From Clostridiales bacterium (GTDB taxonomy: Bacteria > Bacillota > Clostridia > Oscillospirales > Oscillospiraceae): a stretch of 64,000 nt of DNA. Numbering within the stretch: position 1 is the first letter of the stretch; each line of letters begins with the position of its first letter. Where the stretch lies: contig SFHI01000001.1 in assembly GCA_004555705.1 (NCBI GenBank), forward strand, positions 1 through 64,000. The letters are read 5' to 3'. A program made the translations under genes and the position numbers. Under the pieces are notes generated by a model. It saw nothing but the letters and a program-made list of their open reading frames with translations. It searched no databases and was not told the origin of the DNA. Shown one piece after another: positions 41,301 through 56,300 of this stretch.

Positions 41301-44300
41301 AGCACGCCGGCGCTGCTGTCGGAGGCGTACCAGGTTCCGTCAGGCAGCAGGATGATGGTGGTGGGCTGGGTGTCCGAGTCTGCGTCCTTGCGTTCCAGAA
41401 CATACATGACCAGTTCGCCGTTCGCGTCTCTGACTTCGCTGACATAAGCGCCGTCAAAGAGCTCCTTGACACTGGCATTGGGGTAGCGGAAGCCCATTTC
41501 TGTGACCCGGGAATCGCTCATGGTCAGGATTTCTCCCAGGGTCATCTGCACAAGGCCGTTGGTTCCGACGGAGTAGTAGTCGCTGTGGAAGTAGCGGCTG
41601 ACGGGGCTGCTGCTGTTATCTGCCAGCATATTTACCTGGCCGATACTCTGAGGCGCCATGTAAACGCCGGTGGCAGCCTGATGGAGCTTGAACGCTGCCC
41701 CTTGGGTCATGTGGATGTAGCTGCTGTTGACCTCGCAGTAGATTTCCGTTCCGCCAAGGCTGCTTCCCTTGTCATAGATGCGAAGCAGTCCATTGGGCGT
41801 GTAGGCGCCAACCACCTTGCCGTCTTTGTCCAGGTACAGCAGGGTGCCCTGGGGCAGACCGCTGGAATGCCCCTCGTCGAGGATGACTCTGGTGTACCTG
41901 TCCACGATGCCGTAACCATCACTGTCGCTGGAGATTCTAAAGCTGATGTCTCCGCTTTCGCTGTAAGGCATGTAGGTAACGTTCATACCGTTTTCGCCTG
42001 CGGGCGTGATGGTCACAGTGCCCTTGGGGTAATAGTAGTAGGCTGTAAACTGGCCATACTTCGCCAGAACCTCTGCCATGGCTCCGCTGTCACCCATCAA
42101 CGTATCAAAGTCCATGCTGTGGCTGAAGATGGTGCCGTCCGCACTCACATAGAGGTACTTTCCGCTTGCATCCTGTGCATGCACCTGACCTCCGGCGGTG
42201 TAGAGAGGCGCGCCGTTCTCGTCATAGAGAAGGCCGTCTCTGTCCTCTGCCTGCACCATCACGGGGCCGTACATCAGCGTGGCCTGAGACAGGTCATCGA
42301 TGATACTGCCGTCCGGATTACGGGCATAGTTGATGTTGACATAGTAGAACTGGCCGTCACGAGTAAAGGCAACTGCCTTGGCCTCGTCTTCCATGTAGAA
42401 AATGCCTGTCTTATCTGTGGCATTGTCCACAAACAGATATCCGCCGTTGACCTTCTTGTAGCCGCCGTTGAGGGTTTCGTCGCTGATTGCGCCTTCACCC
42501 TTACACTCAAGAGCCATGAACCCAATCGTGTAGGTGTTTCCGCTTCTCGTCACGGTGAAGTATTTGCCCTTCAGTTCGTTATAGCGGGCTTCGTAACCGG
42601 CTTTTCCGCTGAAGCTGTCGGGCTTTACCACCTCATACGCACCGAGCTCGGCGTTATAGGTGGTGTCGAAGGTGTACAGTCCCAGCGTTATCGTCATCGA
42701 CGTGACATTTCCGTTGCCATCCTTTGTGATGGAAACGGTACCCTTTCGGCTGCCCACAACGCCACTGGCAAAATTGACACCCAGGTTTCCGGTATTCCCG
42801 GCGTAGGTGCCGGAAGCAACGCTGGCGCTGGCATCGGACTTATCGGTAAGCATCATATTGACATATGTCTTGCTTCCGGTAATCTCCTGGATGCTGCCTA
42901 CCTCCGTGTCCTCATCTGCCACAGGGCCCAGCTGTACACTGATAGAGATATTGGCCCTGATTCCGGTAATGTCAGTACCGGTGACGCTGACATTGATCTG
43001 CGCCTTCCAGTCTGCGGTGATTACCGCCGCAACCGCTTTCGCAACAGCATCTGCAATGAGGCTGGTGGAGTTCGTTTCCATGGTCAGCTGCAGATTCTGA
43101 ACAGCGGTGTTGGCTGCGGCTCTGGCTTCCTCCGCGCTCTGGGGTTCATTGTATCCGCTGGCCTGACCAAGGGTGGTGCTGACGAACTCATAGATGTAGC
43201 CCTCAACCAAGGAATAGCTGTCACCGGACCACTCGAGTTCCACCACATGATAGCGGGTTCTTCCGCTGCTCAGCTCTTCCAGCAGGTACAGGTTATTGCC
43301 GATGGAAATGGGGGATACTTCGGTGACCTTCCCGTCCTCTTCCTTCGTAAAGACATTGGACAAGTAGATGTGGGTGCCATCCGGCAGTGTCCATACCAAC
43401 CGGTTTTCGTCACGGGTCATGTAGACTGTGCCGCCTGCCTGACCAATGTTGATCATGATGTTGTTGCCTGTGAAATCGATGACCTTGGAAACCTTGTTAC
43501 CGTCCACGTAGGTGATCTTGCTGACCTTTCCGCCGGAAATGGTGAAGCTCAGATCACTGAAGTCGTAGGTGACGCCGTCCGCTTCCTTCTGTGCGCTCTG
43601 GAACTTCAGCTGGCCATTCACATTGCTTACCCGGAGGATAAGCTCGTTGGGCAGCATATAGAAGCTCTCGCCGGTTTCGGAATCGGTATAGAGCAGGTAG
43701 TCGGAAAGCCTGAGATAAGTGTCCTCACCCATGACACTGCCGATATCTCCGAAGTTATTGCCGTTGCCGGGCAGGAACACATCCATATCGGTGTTGTTCC
43801 GGAGCTCCGCCACCACCTTGCCGGGTGCCTCAATGGTCAGGTTCACCTTACCGGTTTCGGAGGTGATCTCGCCCAGAGTCAGCTTGGGGTCATTAATCGG
43901 ATATACCTTACCATTCGCGTACTCGCTGTACAGGAGCACGTGTCTGATATTTGCCCAGATGTCGCCCGCCGCCTGCATGGAGATATAGGCATCCCGCTCA
44001 GGCTGGGAGATAAAGCCGGAATAATCGGCTCTGGCAATCTCCGTGATATACGCGTGGAAGGGATTCTGCTCGGTGCCGATGCTGCCCGCACCGGTGACGG
44101 TGAGCTTGTTGGCCCAGAGCTTGGTCCCGGGTGCGGTGCTCAGAAGGCCGCCATTCATGCGGATATCCACGATGCCCTCTGCCACATCCTGATCCAGAAC
44201 AGTGCTGCCATCGGTAGCCCGGAAGATCACGTCACCGTCCTTTTCGGAGACGATGCTGAGGCTGGGCAGCTCGTAGGCGTACAGGGGGCAGAAGAAGTTC

Positions 44301-47300
44301 ATCTTCATGTACTCGTAGAACTGGGCAGACTGCTGGGAAACCGTTAAGCCGATGTCCAGATTGGGTCTGGGCTGCTTGCCGTTGATGAGGGTTACCTCGT
44401 TGACATACAGAGCTCTGTCGGAGCGGTTGGTGATTACCACATTGGGCAGGAAGCTGCCGTCATAAATGGTGATCAGTTTTCCGGAATTCTCCGTTTTTAC
44501 TTTGTCCTTGTAACCCGGGAAAAGCAGCATGGTCATCTTGGACGAAGCATTCTCCTCGCCCACATAGGCCTTCGCGATCAGGGAGCCGCGGTCATCGTTG
44601 TAAAGACGGTTGAGATAGATGGCGCTGCCGCTTACGGTGCCCACATCGCTTGCCTGGGTAAAGCCCTGGTCATCCAGACCGGAGTAGTGCAGTTTGCCGT
44701 CTTCATCAATATCCACGAAGCTGCCTGCCGCGGCGCCGCCAAGGTGGAACCTGCCGTTGAGAATGACGTTGCTGCGCACACGCAAGGTTGCGCTTGCAAC
44801 GGCTTCCTCGCTGCCGTCATCGGCCTGACCGAAGGTAAAGATCTTGACCAGCCACTTGGTGACGGTGTCAGCTTTGGCCTTGGCGCTGCTGTTCACGACG
44901 CTGGAGCTGTGTACACTGGGTGCGCTTGCCACGATCTGCACGTCCTGACCTGCCACATCCGCCAAAGAGGAGACATAGATCTTCGCCACAACAGCATCGG
45001 TGCCGGTGGTGTCCGCACTATTGATCCTGACATTGGACTTGGCAGTTGCCTTGCCGCTTGCGCCCTTGACGTGTGCGGAAGCCGCAGCCGTGTTTTCCAT
45101 TTTGGAGGTTTCGGCCTCAATATAAAGCGCATCGATACCACCAAGGAACACATTGTAGAGCCCGATGATCTGCTCGTTGTCCATGGAGTTGATGTCCGCG
45201 TAGGCCGTGGTGGAGGAGCCTCCGGAAAACGTGGTGGAGGTTGCGTTGGCATTGAGCTTCTGAATGATGTCGGAAACCACCTTGGTGATCCTTGCGTTGA
45301 TATAGGCCTGCACCGCAGCGGGGTCGTTTGCGCCCAGGGTGATGTTGGAGGTGGATTTCGTGGTCACATCCGCTTCACTCCGGTTGCTGCCCGCAACACT
45401 GATCATATCCCGGTAGGCGTCCGCAGTAGCGCAGGTAGCGTCGGTGGTCTTCATCAGCAGTTGGCCGAAGACGGCAGTGATCCGGGCACCCGCCCCAACG
45501 CTTATGGTGGTTTCGCTGGTCTGCACCACAGCGGCCTTGGGGCCATTGCCTGCCCCCACAATGCCGCCGCCGTCCATGTCAAGGTCGGCGTACATATAAG
45601 GCAGGCTGTTGTCGCCGCAGAGGATATTCATGTTGCCATAGCGGGCAGAGAGTCTCGCGTTCTCGCCGATGGTGATGCTCTGGGTGCGCTTCCACGTCAG
45701 GCTGACGGTTGCCTCGCTATCCGCTTTCAGGCCCACACCGGTGGTGTTGACAATTCCGTGGAGATCCACATGGGCATTGGCCTTCAGGGTGACGTTGTTT
45801 CTGGCTTCCGCGTCCGCGCCCTCACCCATGGTCACAGTACTCGTCTGGGTGACCTGCATTTCGACCTTGTTTTTGCCCTTACTGACGGCGCCGATACTGG
45901 TACTGTTCAGCCAGGAGTCGGCTTCCACCTTGTCATAGGCCTCAACAAGAAGATTGTTGCCCGCGAAGACCTTGCCGTTCAGGTAAGCACTGGTAGACTG
46001 TTCTTTCACGGTGTTTTTGAACTCGTATCTGCCAACCTCGGCCAGGCCTACACTGGTTGTCTTATTGGTACGGGCATCCATCTTGGTATTGGTTTCCGCG
46101 TAGATGGTAACGTCGCCGGTGGTGGTGATGACAGCATTGCTGCCCACACCCACCTGAGTCTTGTTGCTCTCTACGATCGCCGTCGCCTGAACGACCTTGG
46201 TGTTCACACCACTGAAGCTGTTTTTGGGAACCTCCGCCTTGGAAATCAGCTGGGTCACTTTGCCGGAGGTGCCGGCGTAAGCCTTAATACTGACGCTGCC
46301 CGCCTGGATATTTGCGTTTCCGTCAATGGCCGCTTCCGTGGTCATACTCACAATCTTGGCTTGGGTAAGAACCACACCCAACGCCGCCAGGCTGGCAGAT
46401 GTGTTGTTCGCCTCCGCCCGCGCGGTGACTGTCAGCGCATTGGTCTGCGCCAGCACCTCCACCGCGCCGGTGGTATCGATGGACACATTGCCCCGGATGA
46501 AGGCAGTGTTGCTCATCTTATTTACATTTGCGTACGCCCACTGATTGCCGCCGGAAATTATGCTGACATTCGCGCCGCCATTGCTTCCCAGCTCGGAGGT
46601 GGTGGAGGCATTGTCCAGTTTGGAAATGACCTTCACATAGCCGCTGGCGTTAACGGTGCCGCTGCCCTCCAAATAAGCGCTCTGGTTCACGGACAGATTG
46701 GTCACAGCCGTGTTCAAACCAACGTTAACACCGCTCACGCTCACTTCCTTGCCGTCCACATCCGCAGTGGCGGAGCTGCCGCTGCCGTCCACCTGAATAT
46801 CCAGATTGCCGATGTACACATTGCCGCTGCCCATGACGTAGCCGGTGGCCTTGGTGCCGGAGGTGGCAGTGGCCTTGTTGGTTGCAACTTTGACTCCCTC
46901 TATGGAGAATCCGCCGTTGGGCTGGGTGGATTTGGCCTCGGAATTGGACTGGTACTGGAGCTTGATGCTGATATTTTTGACATAAACATTGGCTCCGGTA
47001 CTGTCGAGCCAGGCCTCGAAGGTGCCTTTTGCATTGGCGTTCATAACCATGACACCCAGGTTGGCGCCATTGGCAGTGTAAGAACTATCCGTGTAGCTGG
47101 CAAGGGCATAGCTCTTGGCACTGGACAGGATATTCAGATTGCCGCTGAGATCGCTTTCGCTGCCGAAAGAAGTCCCGGAAACATACGCACTGTTTTCCGC
47201 CGTGACCTCGGCATCCGCGGTGTTGGCGATGATGATCTGACCGTTGGCGGCCGCATTGGTAGCTTCCAGTTTCGCCACCGCGCCCTGATTCTCATTGTCG

Positions 47301-50300
47301 TTGAGCCAAGCGGTGATGTTGATATTGTTCTTTGCCTTCACGCTGCCGCCGGAGATGAAGGCTTCCTGTTTCGCGGAAACGGAGGCATTCACATCGCTGA
47401 TCAGCAGCTTATTGCTGGAAACGCTGACCTTGGGCGCGTAAATGGTGGCAAACGCGGTGGCGGTTCCGTCGCCGATGACCTGAATGCCATCACTGCCGCT
47501 TCCAATCTTCCCAGTTGTAGTGACATCGCTGCCGGTGATGGCCGCAGTGTTGGAAGCGCCCGCATCCGCGTCCGCCTGATTCACCTGACCGCTGACAAAG
47601 CTCAAACTGACCTTGGGCTGCTCCGCGGTGGCCTCGGCCCGGGCGGTAAAGTTGCTTCTGACACTCAAGGTGGCCGAAGTGACCGTGCTCCCGTTGAACT
47701 CTGCCGCGAAGCTGCCGTCCGCATCCGCATCTACTTTGACCGCGCCGATGTTCACAAGGCCCACATTGGCGGTAGTTGCCCCGGTGTACGCCTTGGCATA
47801 GCTTCTGGCGTCGCTGAAAATGGTAACCGCACCACCTGTGGCGGTGATGACCGCGCCATTGGCAGAGGCTTCGCTTTCGCCAATCATCTTGGCCGTTACG
47901 GTATTGACCTTGGCGCTGTAGCCGGAAGCACTGATGGAACCGGTGGTGGCGCTGCCCAGAACGGCAACCGCACCCTGCGCGTCACTGTCGTTGAACTTGC
48001 TGGTCACGGAAACGGTATCGGCATCGACCACGACATGGTTCAGCTGTGCCTTCTGTTTCCCGCTGACCGTTGCGGTCAGGTCGTTGACCACAGCGTTGTA
48101 CAGGTTCACCTTGGTCTGCTGCCCTACCTCGGCCAGAGCCTCCGCGGTGCCGTCCGCGAGAATGGTAATGGTCGCTGCGTTGATGGATAGATGTGAGTCT
48201 CCCTCTCCATCGCCCGCGCCGTCGGTGTCTTCCAGATTCACGCCCGCACCGGCAGTCGTGCCGCTGACTGCATTGGCAGCATTGGCTTGACCGGATACCT
48301 GGCTGACGCTCACGGAGTTGCCCGTCCTGGCGCTGGCTTTGGAGGTGTAGATACTCTGAATTCTGACCGTTCCGGCATGGATGGAGCCGGAGCTGCCGTT
48401 GGCATAAGCCTGGAACGTGCCGTTGGCATTGGCGGTCACCACGTTGACACCGATGGAAGTCATGGCAACGCTGGCGGGCAGATTCACCCGGGCGATGGCA
48501 TTGCTGGCGGCTTCGGATTGGATGGCAACGATGCCGCTCTTCACATCGATGGACGCACCGCTGGTGAAAGCACGGCTGGAAGCATCGGCAGTGGCCGTGG
48601 CGGTGTTGGAGGTCGCGCCCACCAGGGTCGCGCTGAAGCTGCCGGAGGTGACGCTGCCCAGCTCGGCGGTGGCGCCGTCGGTACGGTTCTTGTTCAGCTC
48701 GCTGGTAACATACACGTTGGCCGCCTCAATGGTGGCGCCCTGGATATAGGCAGACTGGTCAGCCTTCAGCTCGGCGGTCACCACATTGGCCGCGATATTG
48801 ATTCCGGAAATGTCCACAGTGGCCGTGGCAACACCCGCCTGGGCAAGGACAGTACCGATGGCCAGGACATTCACATTGCCGGAAGCCGTGATGCACCCGT
48901 CGCCCTTGATGGCGGCTTCCGCAAGGGTTCCAACGCTGGCAGAGGCCACATTGGCTTTTACCTTGACAGCGCTGAGATCGCCGCAGCCGCCAAGGGCAGG
49001 GGCGGTTTTCGCGGTGGCCCGGGACTCGTAGGTATTGGAGACCAACACGCTGGCGACCTCGATGTTCCCGCCTTCGGTGTCGATAAACGCCTTGAAGCTG
49101 CCGTCAGCCTGGGCCATGATGACCGTGAGGCCCACGGACATGTAAGCCACACTGACATCCGCCTCCTGAATGCCGGGATCGGCGATGCAGTTGGCATCGG
49201 ACTCCACTTTCAGAGCCTTGCCGCTGGCAAGGACGCTGGCCCCGGTCATGGATGCCTCGTTCACGGAATTGTTCTTTGCGAATGCGATATTGCTGGAAAT
49301 GCCGTACTTGGTAAGTGTGACCTCAACCGACTCGCCCTTTTCGTTTTTGATGCTGACGGGTGCGGAGCTGCCAAGCCTTGCCTTGGCGCTTTCCCCTGCG
49401 CCGTCATTGAGGAAGGCCTGAACTGTGACCGCCGCATCGTTGACGGTTACACCATCCAGCTGAGCCTTGTTGGAGGCATCCAGCAGAGCCACTGCCACAT
49501 TGGCCGCCACATCCACCTTGCTGACTGTGAAAGCGGGGGTGTAGATAACGGCTTCGGAAAGGGTCGTTCCGTCGGCCTTGACGGTTACCGTTCCGGTGGA
49601 GATGGTTCCGCCGCCATAAATACTGGCGCAGGCACTGGAGCTTGCGTTGCTGACCGCCACGTTTGCGTTGATGCTTGCCATGGCACCCTTGACGCCTCCC
49701 AAACTGGGGGTGAGACGGGTGGTGGCATTGGCGGTATAGCTGGTCTCTACGCTCACACTGTCCGCCGTAAGGCTGTCGCCCTCGTCCAGGCCCAAGTAAG
49801 CCTCAAAAGCACCCTGCGCATAGGCATAGCCGGTCATCAGTCCCGCGGAAATCGCCGCGAAGTCCTGATTGGAGATGCTTGACAGCGTATTGGCGCTGCC
49901 GGTGGAGAGCACCTTCACACTACCGGGAACCTTGACTTCATTCTCAATCAGGCCGGTTACCGTGAGTGCGTCCGCAGCCACACCGGCAACGGAGCCGGAG
50001 CGGCCGTAGGCCACTGCCACATTTGCCCTCACGCTTTCCATTCCGCCGCCTCCGGTGAGAAGCGACGCCTTGGCGCTGTCACCGCCGGCGCCATTGAGCA
50101 GGCTCTGTACGGTGAGGGTGCCTGTGGTGATTTTGCCGCCCTGGATCGTGGCTTCCTGGGTGCTGCGGAGCACTGCCACCGCAGCACTTGCCGCGATGGT
50201 TTTACTGAGGCCAATGCTCATGCCGGCCACAGACGCTTCCGCGGTGGCCTCACCCACTGCCTGCACCAGAAGCGCGGATTTCACAGTGAGAAGCGTGGAA

Positions 50301-53300
50301 TCATTGCCAAGGATGCGGGCAATGTTGGAGCTGCAGTTGTCGGCAATGGCAACATTCAGGGTACCGGTGGAAGCGCCAATGTTGTTGCTGACCGACACTG
50401 CCTTGACCGTCGCGCTGTTGCCGCTTTCTTCCTTGCCGGCGGTAACGCTGATGCTGGCAGCCTCCACCTCCACGCCGGTGGCGTCCAGGATGGCGCTGTT
50501 CTTTGCGCCCAGCCGTGCGTAGCTCACGCTGACGCCCACAGGGACAGCACCCGCGTTCGCGCCGCTGAAAATCGTCTCCGCATGCGCATCCATTTTCGCA
50601 TCCACATCGATGGAGGATGCGACGATGTTCTTGCGGATAATGCCTGCCACCGCGTCGGTGTCATTAAAGCTCAGGAGCACATTCGTGCCTACGCCCGCAA
50701 TGCCGCCATTGGCGCTGAGGATCAGGGGAGCAGCGCTGCTGGTTACATCATTCTTAACCTCAATAACCGCGCTTTCCGCGGCGATCTTGCCGGTGCCGCT
50801 GGCTGTCTCTTCAGAATCAGGAGCCAGGCCGATGTAGGTATAGACCTTCGGGCTCACAATGGTGACCGCGCCCGCAACGCCTACGCCCGCGACACCGCCC
50901 GTGACACTGGTGAGCCATGCATTGGCTTCCGTATTGGAGGTACCGGTTACCGTGAGCTTCGTCAGTGCGCTGCCGATGGAAACATCCTTGCCCACATAGG
51001 TATCGGCCTGAATGCGGCTCTCCACAACAGCCACACCCGCGTTGACTGCCGCCACGCCGCCGGAGACCGCGATGGACGCAGCCGTGGCTTCGGTGTTGGC
51101 ATTTGTTTTGACCTCAATGGTCTTTACGCCGTTGATGCTGCCGTTCCCCGCGATACGGGCTTCCACCTTGCCTTCATGGTAAATGACCGCAAAGAAGCCG
51201 TTGACCGCGGCCACACCGCCGGAGCCCGCACCGGTAACACAGAGGATGCTGGGGTAGTCGCTGTCCGCGGTGACGCTGAGGGAGGTGGCCTTGGTCACAC
51301 TTCCGTCCAGATAGGCGATGGTGTTGTTGCCAAGGACAACGACACTGCCGGACACGGACACAGCCGCCACACCGCCGGAGCCCACAACCGCGATGGACCG
51401 GATGGTGCGGGAGCTGAGGTCCAGCTTATTGCTGCCATCATTGCCCTTAACAAGACCGGAGATTGCGTTGTTCCGCTCCTGCTCGCCGCTGTCGCTGCCC
51501 TCGTCACACTCCACGGTGCCGGAGTTTGCATGAATCTGAATCAAGCCGTCCGCGCTGAGAGAAGTGTTCTCGTCCACGCCGGCGATGACATTGCTGTACA
51601 TCACGTTTACAGCCAGCGCCGAACCAACGCCCGCGATACCGCCGGCGAGGGAGGCCGCGATCATGTCGGAGGAAACCAGCTCACCGGAGCGTACATAGAT
51701 GTCGCCCCCCGCCGTGATGCTGACACCGCTGCCGATCACCGCGCTGACCGCGCTCTCTGGATCATACTTGGCTGCGGCAATGGCCGCGGCTTCGCTCAGA
51801 TTCTCGTTCTTCTTTTCGTTTACTTCAAAGTTTTCACCACGGTTGGCGTTGTCGGCGGTTACCTCTTCGTCGGAATAGAAGTCCTCGCTGACGTATCCGC
51901 TTTCGGCATCGAAATTGCCATCCTTGCCGCCAAGCTGGATGTCGGACTGCTTAACACCGTCGCCTTCCAGCTTGCCCGCCAGGCCATCCATCCGGTAGCC
52001 CAGGGTGTAGCTGCCGGAGAAGGCATTGCTGACAAAGCCATCCGGGTCAAAGCCACCCTTGGTATTCTTCCTGTATTCTTCCTGTTCGTCTTCACTCAGG
52101 GCATCATACTCTTCCTGCGTGAGGCGGTCTCCGCTCATGAGCAGAGCGTCGGAGGAATCCTGAGACAGCTTGCCGCCCGCAACGGTTACCATAATGGTGG
52201 TGCCGACGCCCGCCCCGGCGCTGACTGCCGCGGAACCCGCGTAGCTGAGCACATCCCGTTTCGCATCGGCCAGAACGTTCACGGTGCCACCGATATCGAC
52301 ATCGTTCTCTCCGGCCTCGCCGCCGATCATACCGGCGGTAACAGTGTTGTGCAGCACGCTGACAACTGCCGTCACGCCCACGGCTGCTGTGCCGCTGAAT
52401 GCGCCGGTGGCTGCGATTGCCAGAATCTGGGTATCATCCAATGCGGAAATATCCAGCTTTTTCCCGGTGATGGACACGTTCTTCTGAGCCTGGGCACGGG
52501 TGACCTGATCGGAGATAAGGATATCCACCGTTCCGGAGACCGATGCCGCGCCGCCGACGCTGACGCCTGCCGCATCGGAAGTGATAAATTCCTCGGAATC
52601 CGCTGCCAGGGTTACATTGCCGTCTGCCTGAATCACCGCGCCTTCGCCAAATTCCGCCACGGTGCTGCCGGCAAACCAAGTGACCACCGCCACAGGGGTG
52701 ACACCTGCGCTGCCGCCGGCGGCAAAGGCTGTTGCCACGTTGAGAAGATCGGTGCTGCTCCTGGCCGTCACATCCACATTGCCCCCCGCAGTCACGGTGC
52801 CGCCAAGGGTGGCAAGCAGATCATTTTCAAAGGCCAGGGCGCTTGCGCCCACGCTCACGCCCGCGGTGCCGCTGCCCGCGAAGCTCAGCGCCAGCAGGTA
52901 CACATCGTCGGTAGACTCCGCCGCTGCCCTGACGCTGCCGCTTGCGTGCAGCGTTCCGCCGGCACCCACACTGGCTTCCATGGACTTGTCATAGACCACG
53001 GTCACAACCGTGGCGCCTACGCCTGCGCTGCCGCCGACAGAAATGCCGCCTGCAAGGTTATATATATCCGTCTCGTCAGAGCTTTCTATGGCAGCCTCCG
53101 CATCGTCGCCGGAAGCTTCCTCAGCTTCTTCCTCGCTGTAGCCCGCCTCTATGACACCGTTTTCTCCAACGGTGGCCTTAACGGTGTTTTTGAGTACCAG
53201 CGTGTTCACCACTCCGCTGACACCCGCGGTTCCGATGCCTGCGGCGCCGCTGACGGATGCCATCAGCACCTGGGTATCGGCGTTGGCGCTGAGGATCACG

Positions 53301-56300
53301 CCTCTGCGTTTTTCGCTGCGGTTGGGAAGCCGCACACCGCCGTTGCCCACGGCACCGGCTCTCAGGGTCACGTTATCTCCAATGGTAGTGCAAATCTGAT
53401 TCTGCACAACCACGGTGGAAACCGTTGCGCCCACGCCCACGCTGCCGCCGCCGATTGCCATGTTGCCCGCGGCGTTGTAGATACCGATCTGAGCGTCACT
53501 GGCAATGGCAATGCTGTCACCGGCGAAGACCACACTGTCATCGCCGATCTCGGTGGTGATTTTGGACTGGGAGATCACAACGGGGACGGTGCCCGCAAGG
53601 GCGGTATCGCCGGTTGCGGCACCGGCTACGGTAACCAGGATGGTTTGGTTGCTGCCGCTGGCAAGGACACTGACGTTCCTGTCCGCCGCAGTATCGGAGG
53701 CAAGCAGCTTGACGCCGCTGCCGACTCTGGCAGTGACACTCTGCTCAAACACACCCACGTTGATGGTTGCGCCTGCCGCGGGATTGGCAGCGTTGGCTGT
53801 AAGCCCCGCAATGGTGACGATCTGCTTGACATCGCTGCGCGCCAGCACGCTGACAGCGCCGTGCTTTGCTTCGATGACGGCATCGTCGCCCACACTGGCC
53901 TCGGTATCGCTGCTGCTGACCAGCACGCCGATGACACCCGCCGCGCTTGTTTTGTTCAGCGAGGCGGAGGCGGAGGCCAGAACGTTGATCAGGTTTTCTT
54001 CACTTTCCGCCTGGATGGTCACGTCCTTTTCCGCGGTGATGGCCGCGCCCTCTCCTGCCTTGGCATAGGTTTTGTTGCCGGAGACGGCAGCCGCAAGGGT
54101 GCCGCCTGCCGCGGGTCCATTGCCCGCCACGTCCACGGAGGTGGAAGCGAGGATCAGATCGGAAAGGTTCTTGGCGAGAATGCTGACGCTGCCATTTTCG
54201 GAGGTAAGGGTCACGCCATTGCCCACAGTAGCGCTGACTTCATTCCCGGTGACGATCACGTCCATCGTGCCGCCGATGGCTCCGGACTCCGAATCGATAC
54301 CCGGCCCGCCGAGGACACCGGCCACGGTGACAGCCAGCACATCGTTCTTTGCCGTGGCGCTGACGAGGATGTCCTCGCCGGCAGCGACTTTGCAGCCGTC
54401 GCCCACGCTTGCCGTGACCTTGCTTCTGTCGTCAAAGCCAGCAATGTTCACACCCACGCCTGCCGCGCTGGAGCCGCTGAGCGCGCCGCCGATCATCCGG
54501 CTGTTCACGCCACTCTCCGCTTCCACCGTTGCTTCGCCATCAAGGGTGATGACTGCGCCGTCGCCGATCTGAGCGGTGGTAATACTTTCGGCAAAGAGCA
54601 TGGAGAACGCGCCTGCCGCTGCTGCCTCGGAATTCAATCCCACGGAGACAGCGCCCGCGATGGACTCCATATAGTAGTTCACGGATGCCAGATAGTTCAG
54701 CATATCCACGGCACGCATGACCATCTCGGTGCTGAGATTCACCTCGATGCTGTTGTTCTGCTCGTTGCCGTTGGCATCCTTCGTTCCGTCGCTGATATTG
54801 AGATGGATGAGGCCCTTGTTGTCGGGGCTGGTCTGATCCATGCTGCCGTCAGAAACGGTAAAGAGATTCTTGAGATCGAAGGGGAACTGGTAGTCGTCCG
54901 CGGTAACCGGCTGCTTTTCTGCCTTGACCTCCAGACTCTTTCCGGTGATGATCACGCCTTCGCCGATTTCGGCAAGATTGACGTTCTCGTCATAAATGAG
55001 GGCAAAGGATGCGCCGACCCCCACGGCGGATGTGCCAGCGGTGATGCCGCCGGCTCTGACCGCGATTTTGGACTTTTCCACGGCGCTGACCACCACGTCG
55101 CCGCCGTTAACCACGGAGCCGTCGAGAATCTTCGCGCTGCTCTTGCCGTAGGTCTTTACCACGGACACAGCGCCCGCAATACCCACAGCTTTCCCCGCGC
55201 TGCCCATGGCACCTGCCAGGGACTGGGCTGCCAGGAGGCCTGCGAACTTTCCGTCCAGATTCTGTCTGAGAACGGCATTTGCCGCCACACCCTCGGTGCC
55301 GGTAAGCTCACCGGCGAGCTGAACATCGGCCTCATTGTGGTTGACACTGACGGCCACACCCATGGAGAGCACATTGGCATTGACCAAGGGGTTGAGGGAC
55401 TTCGCAACGCTTGCGCCGGTAGCATAGGCCCGGTAGTTTGCGCCGTTTTCCACTCTGGCGTCAATGCTCTGCGCGGTGAAGCTGCCGCTGATCAGCGCCT
55501 TGGCTCTATGGGCAGTGACATTGACACCCACAGCCGCGGCAATGTTCACAGTGGTGCCGGGGAAACGGGGCAGATCCTGAGCGGCGGCACCGGCTTCCTG
55601 CAGAGCGCTGTTCGCCGTGCTGTTGTTCATGGTGGGATCGGCGGGCAGGTTCAGACCCAGTACGCTCAGCACCATGGTCATCAGGGGGCTGTTGCCCATG
55701 CCGCTGGCAGCCGCGCCATACTTGGACGCGGAGACATCATTGAACTTGCCCATAACCTTGTTGCTGATGATGCCGGTGGAGGGGTTGTCGGTGAAATTGG
55801 CGATGCTGAGGAAGGTTCTGATCTTCTCAAAGTACCGATCAAGGCTCGCGCCGTAGGACAGGGCGAAGGCCTGTGCCTCATCCTCGTTCAGGGTTTCCGC
55901 ATCAACAATGATCCGTCCCCGTATGTCTCCCTCCCCGTCAAGCTCCGCGTTCACATCGGAAGTGGAGAGATTGACGGCAACGGATCCTCCAACCGCGGCG
56001 GTTTCGCCGCTGGAAAAACCGGAGGAGGTGGCGTAGGACTGACCGCGCTGACGGGCGTGCAGATAGAGATTGGCCTGCTCGTAGACAGTTTCACCCTTAT
56101 CGTTTGTGCTGAGCACCCGTGCGGTGCTGATGAGGTTGCCGCCGCTGAGCGTCAGGCACGCGCCCTGATTGACCGCAGCGTTGACGGTGTTCTTCACCAG
56201 GTTCAGCGCCACGGAGGCATCCACAGCGATGTCCTTGGTGCTGGTCTGGTTCGCGGGCAGCATCTCCCCGGGGGCAGGGGTCACATAGTCGGGGAAGGAC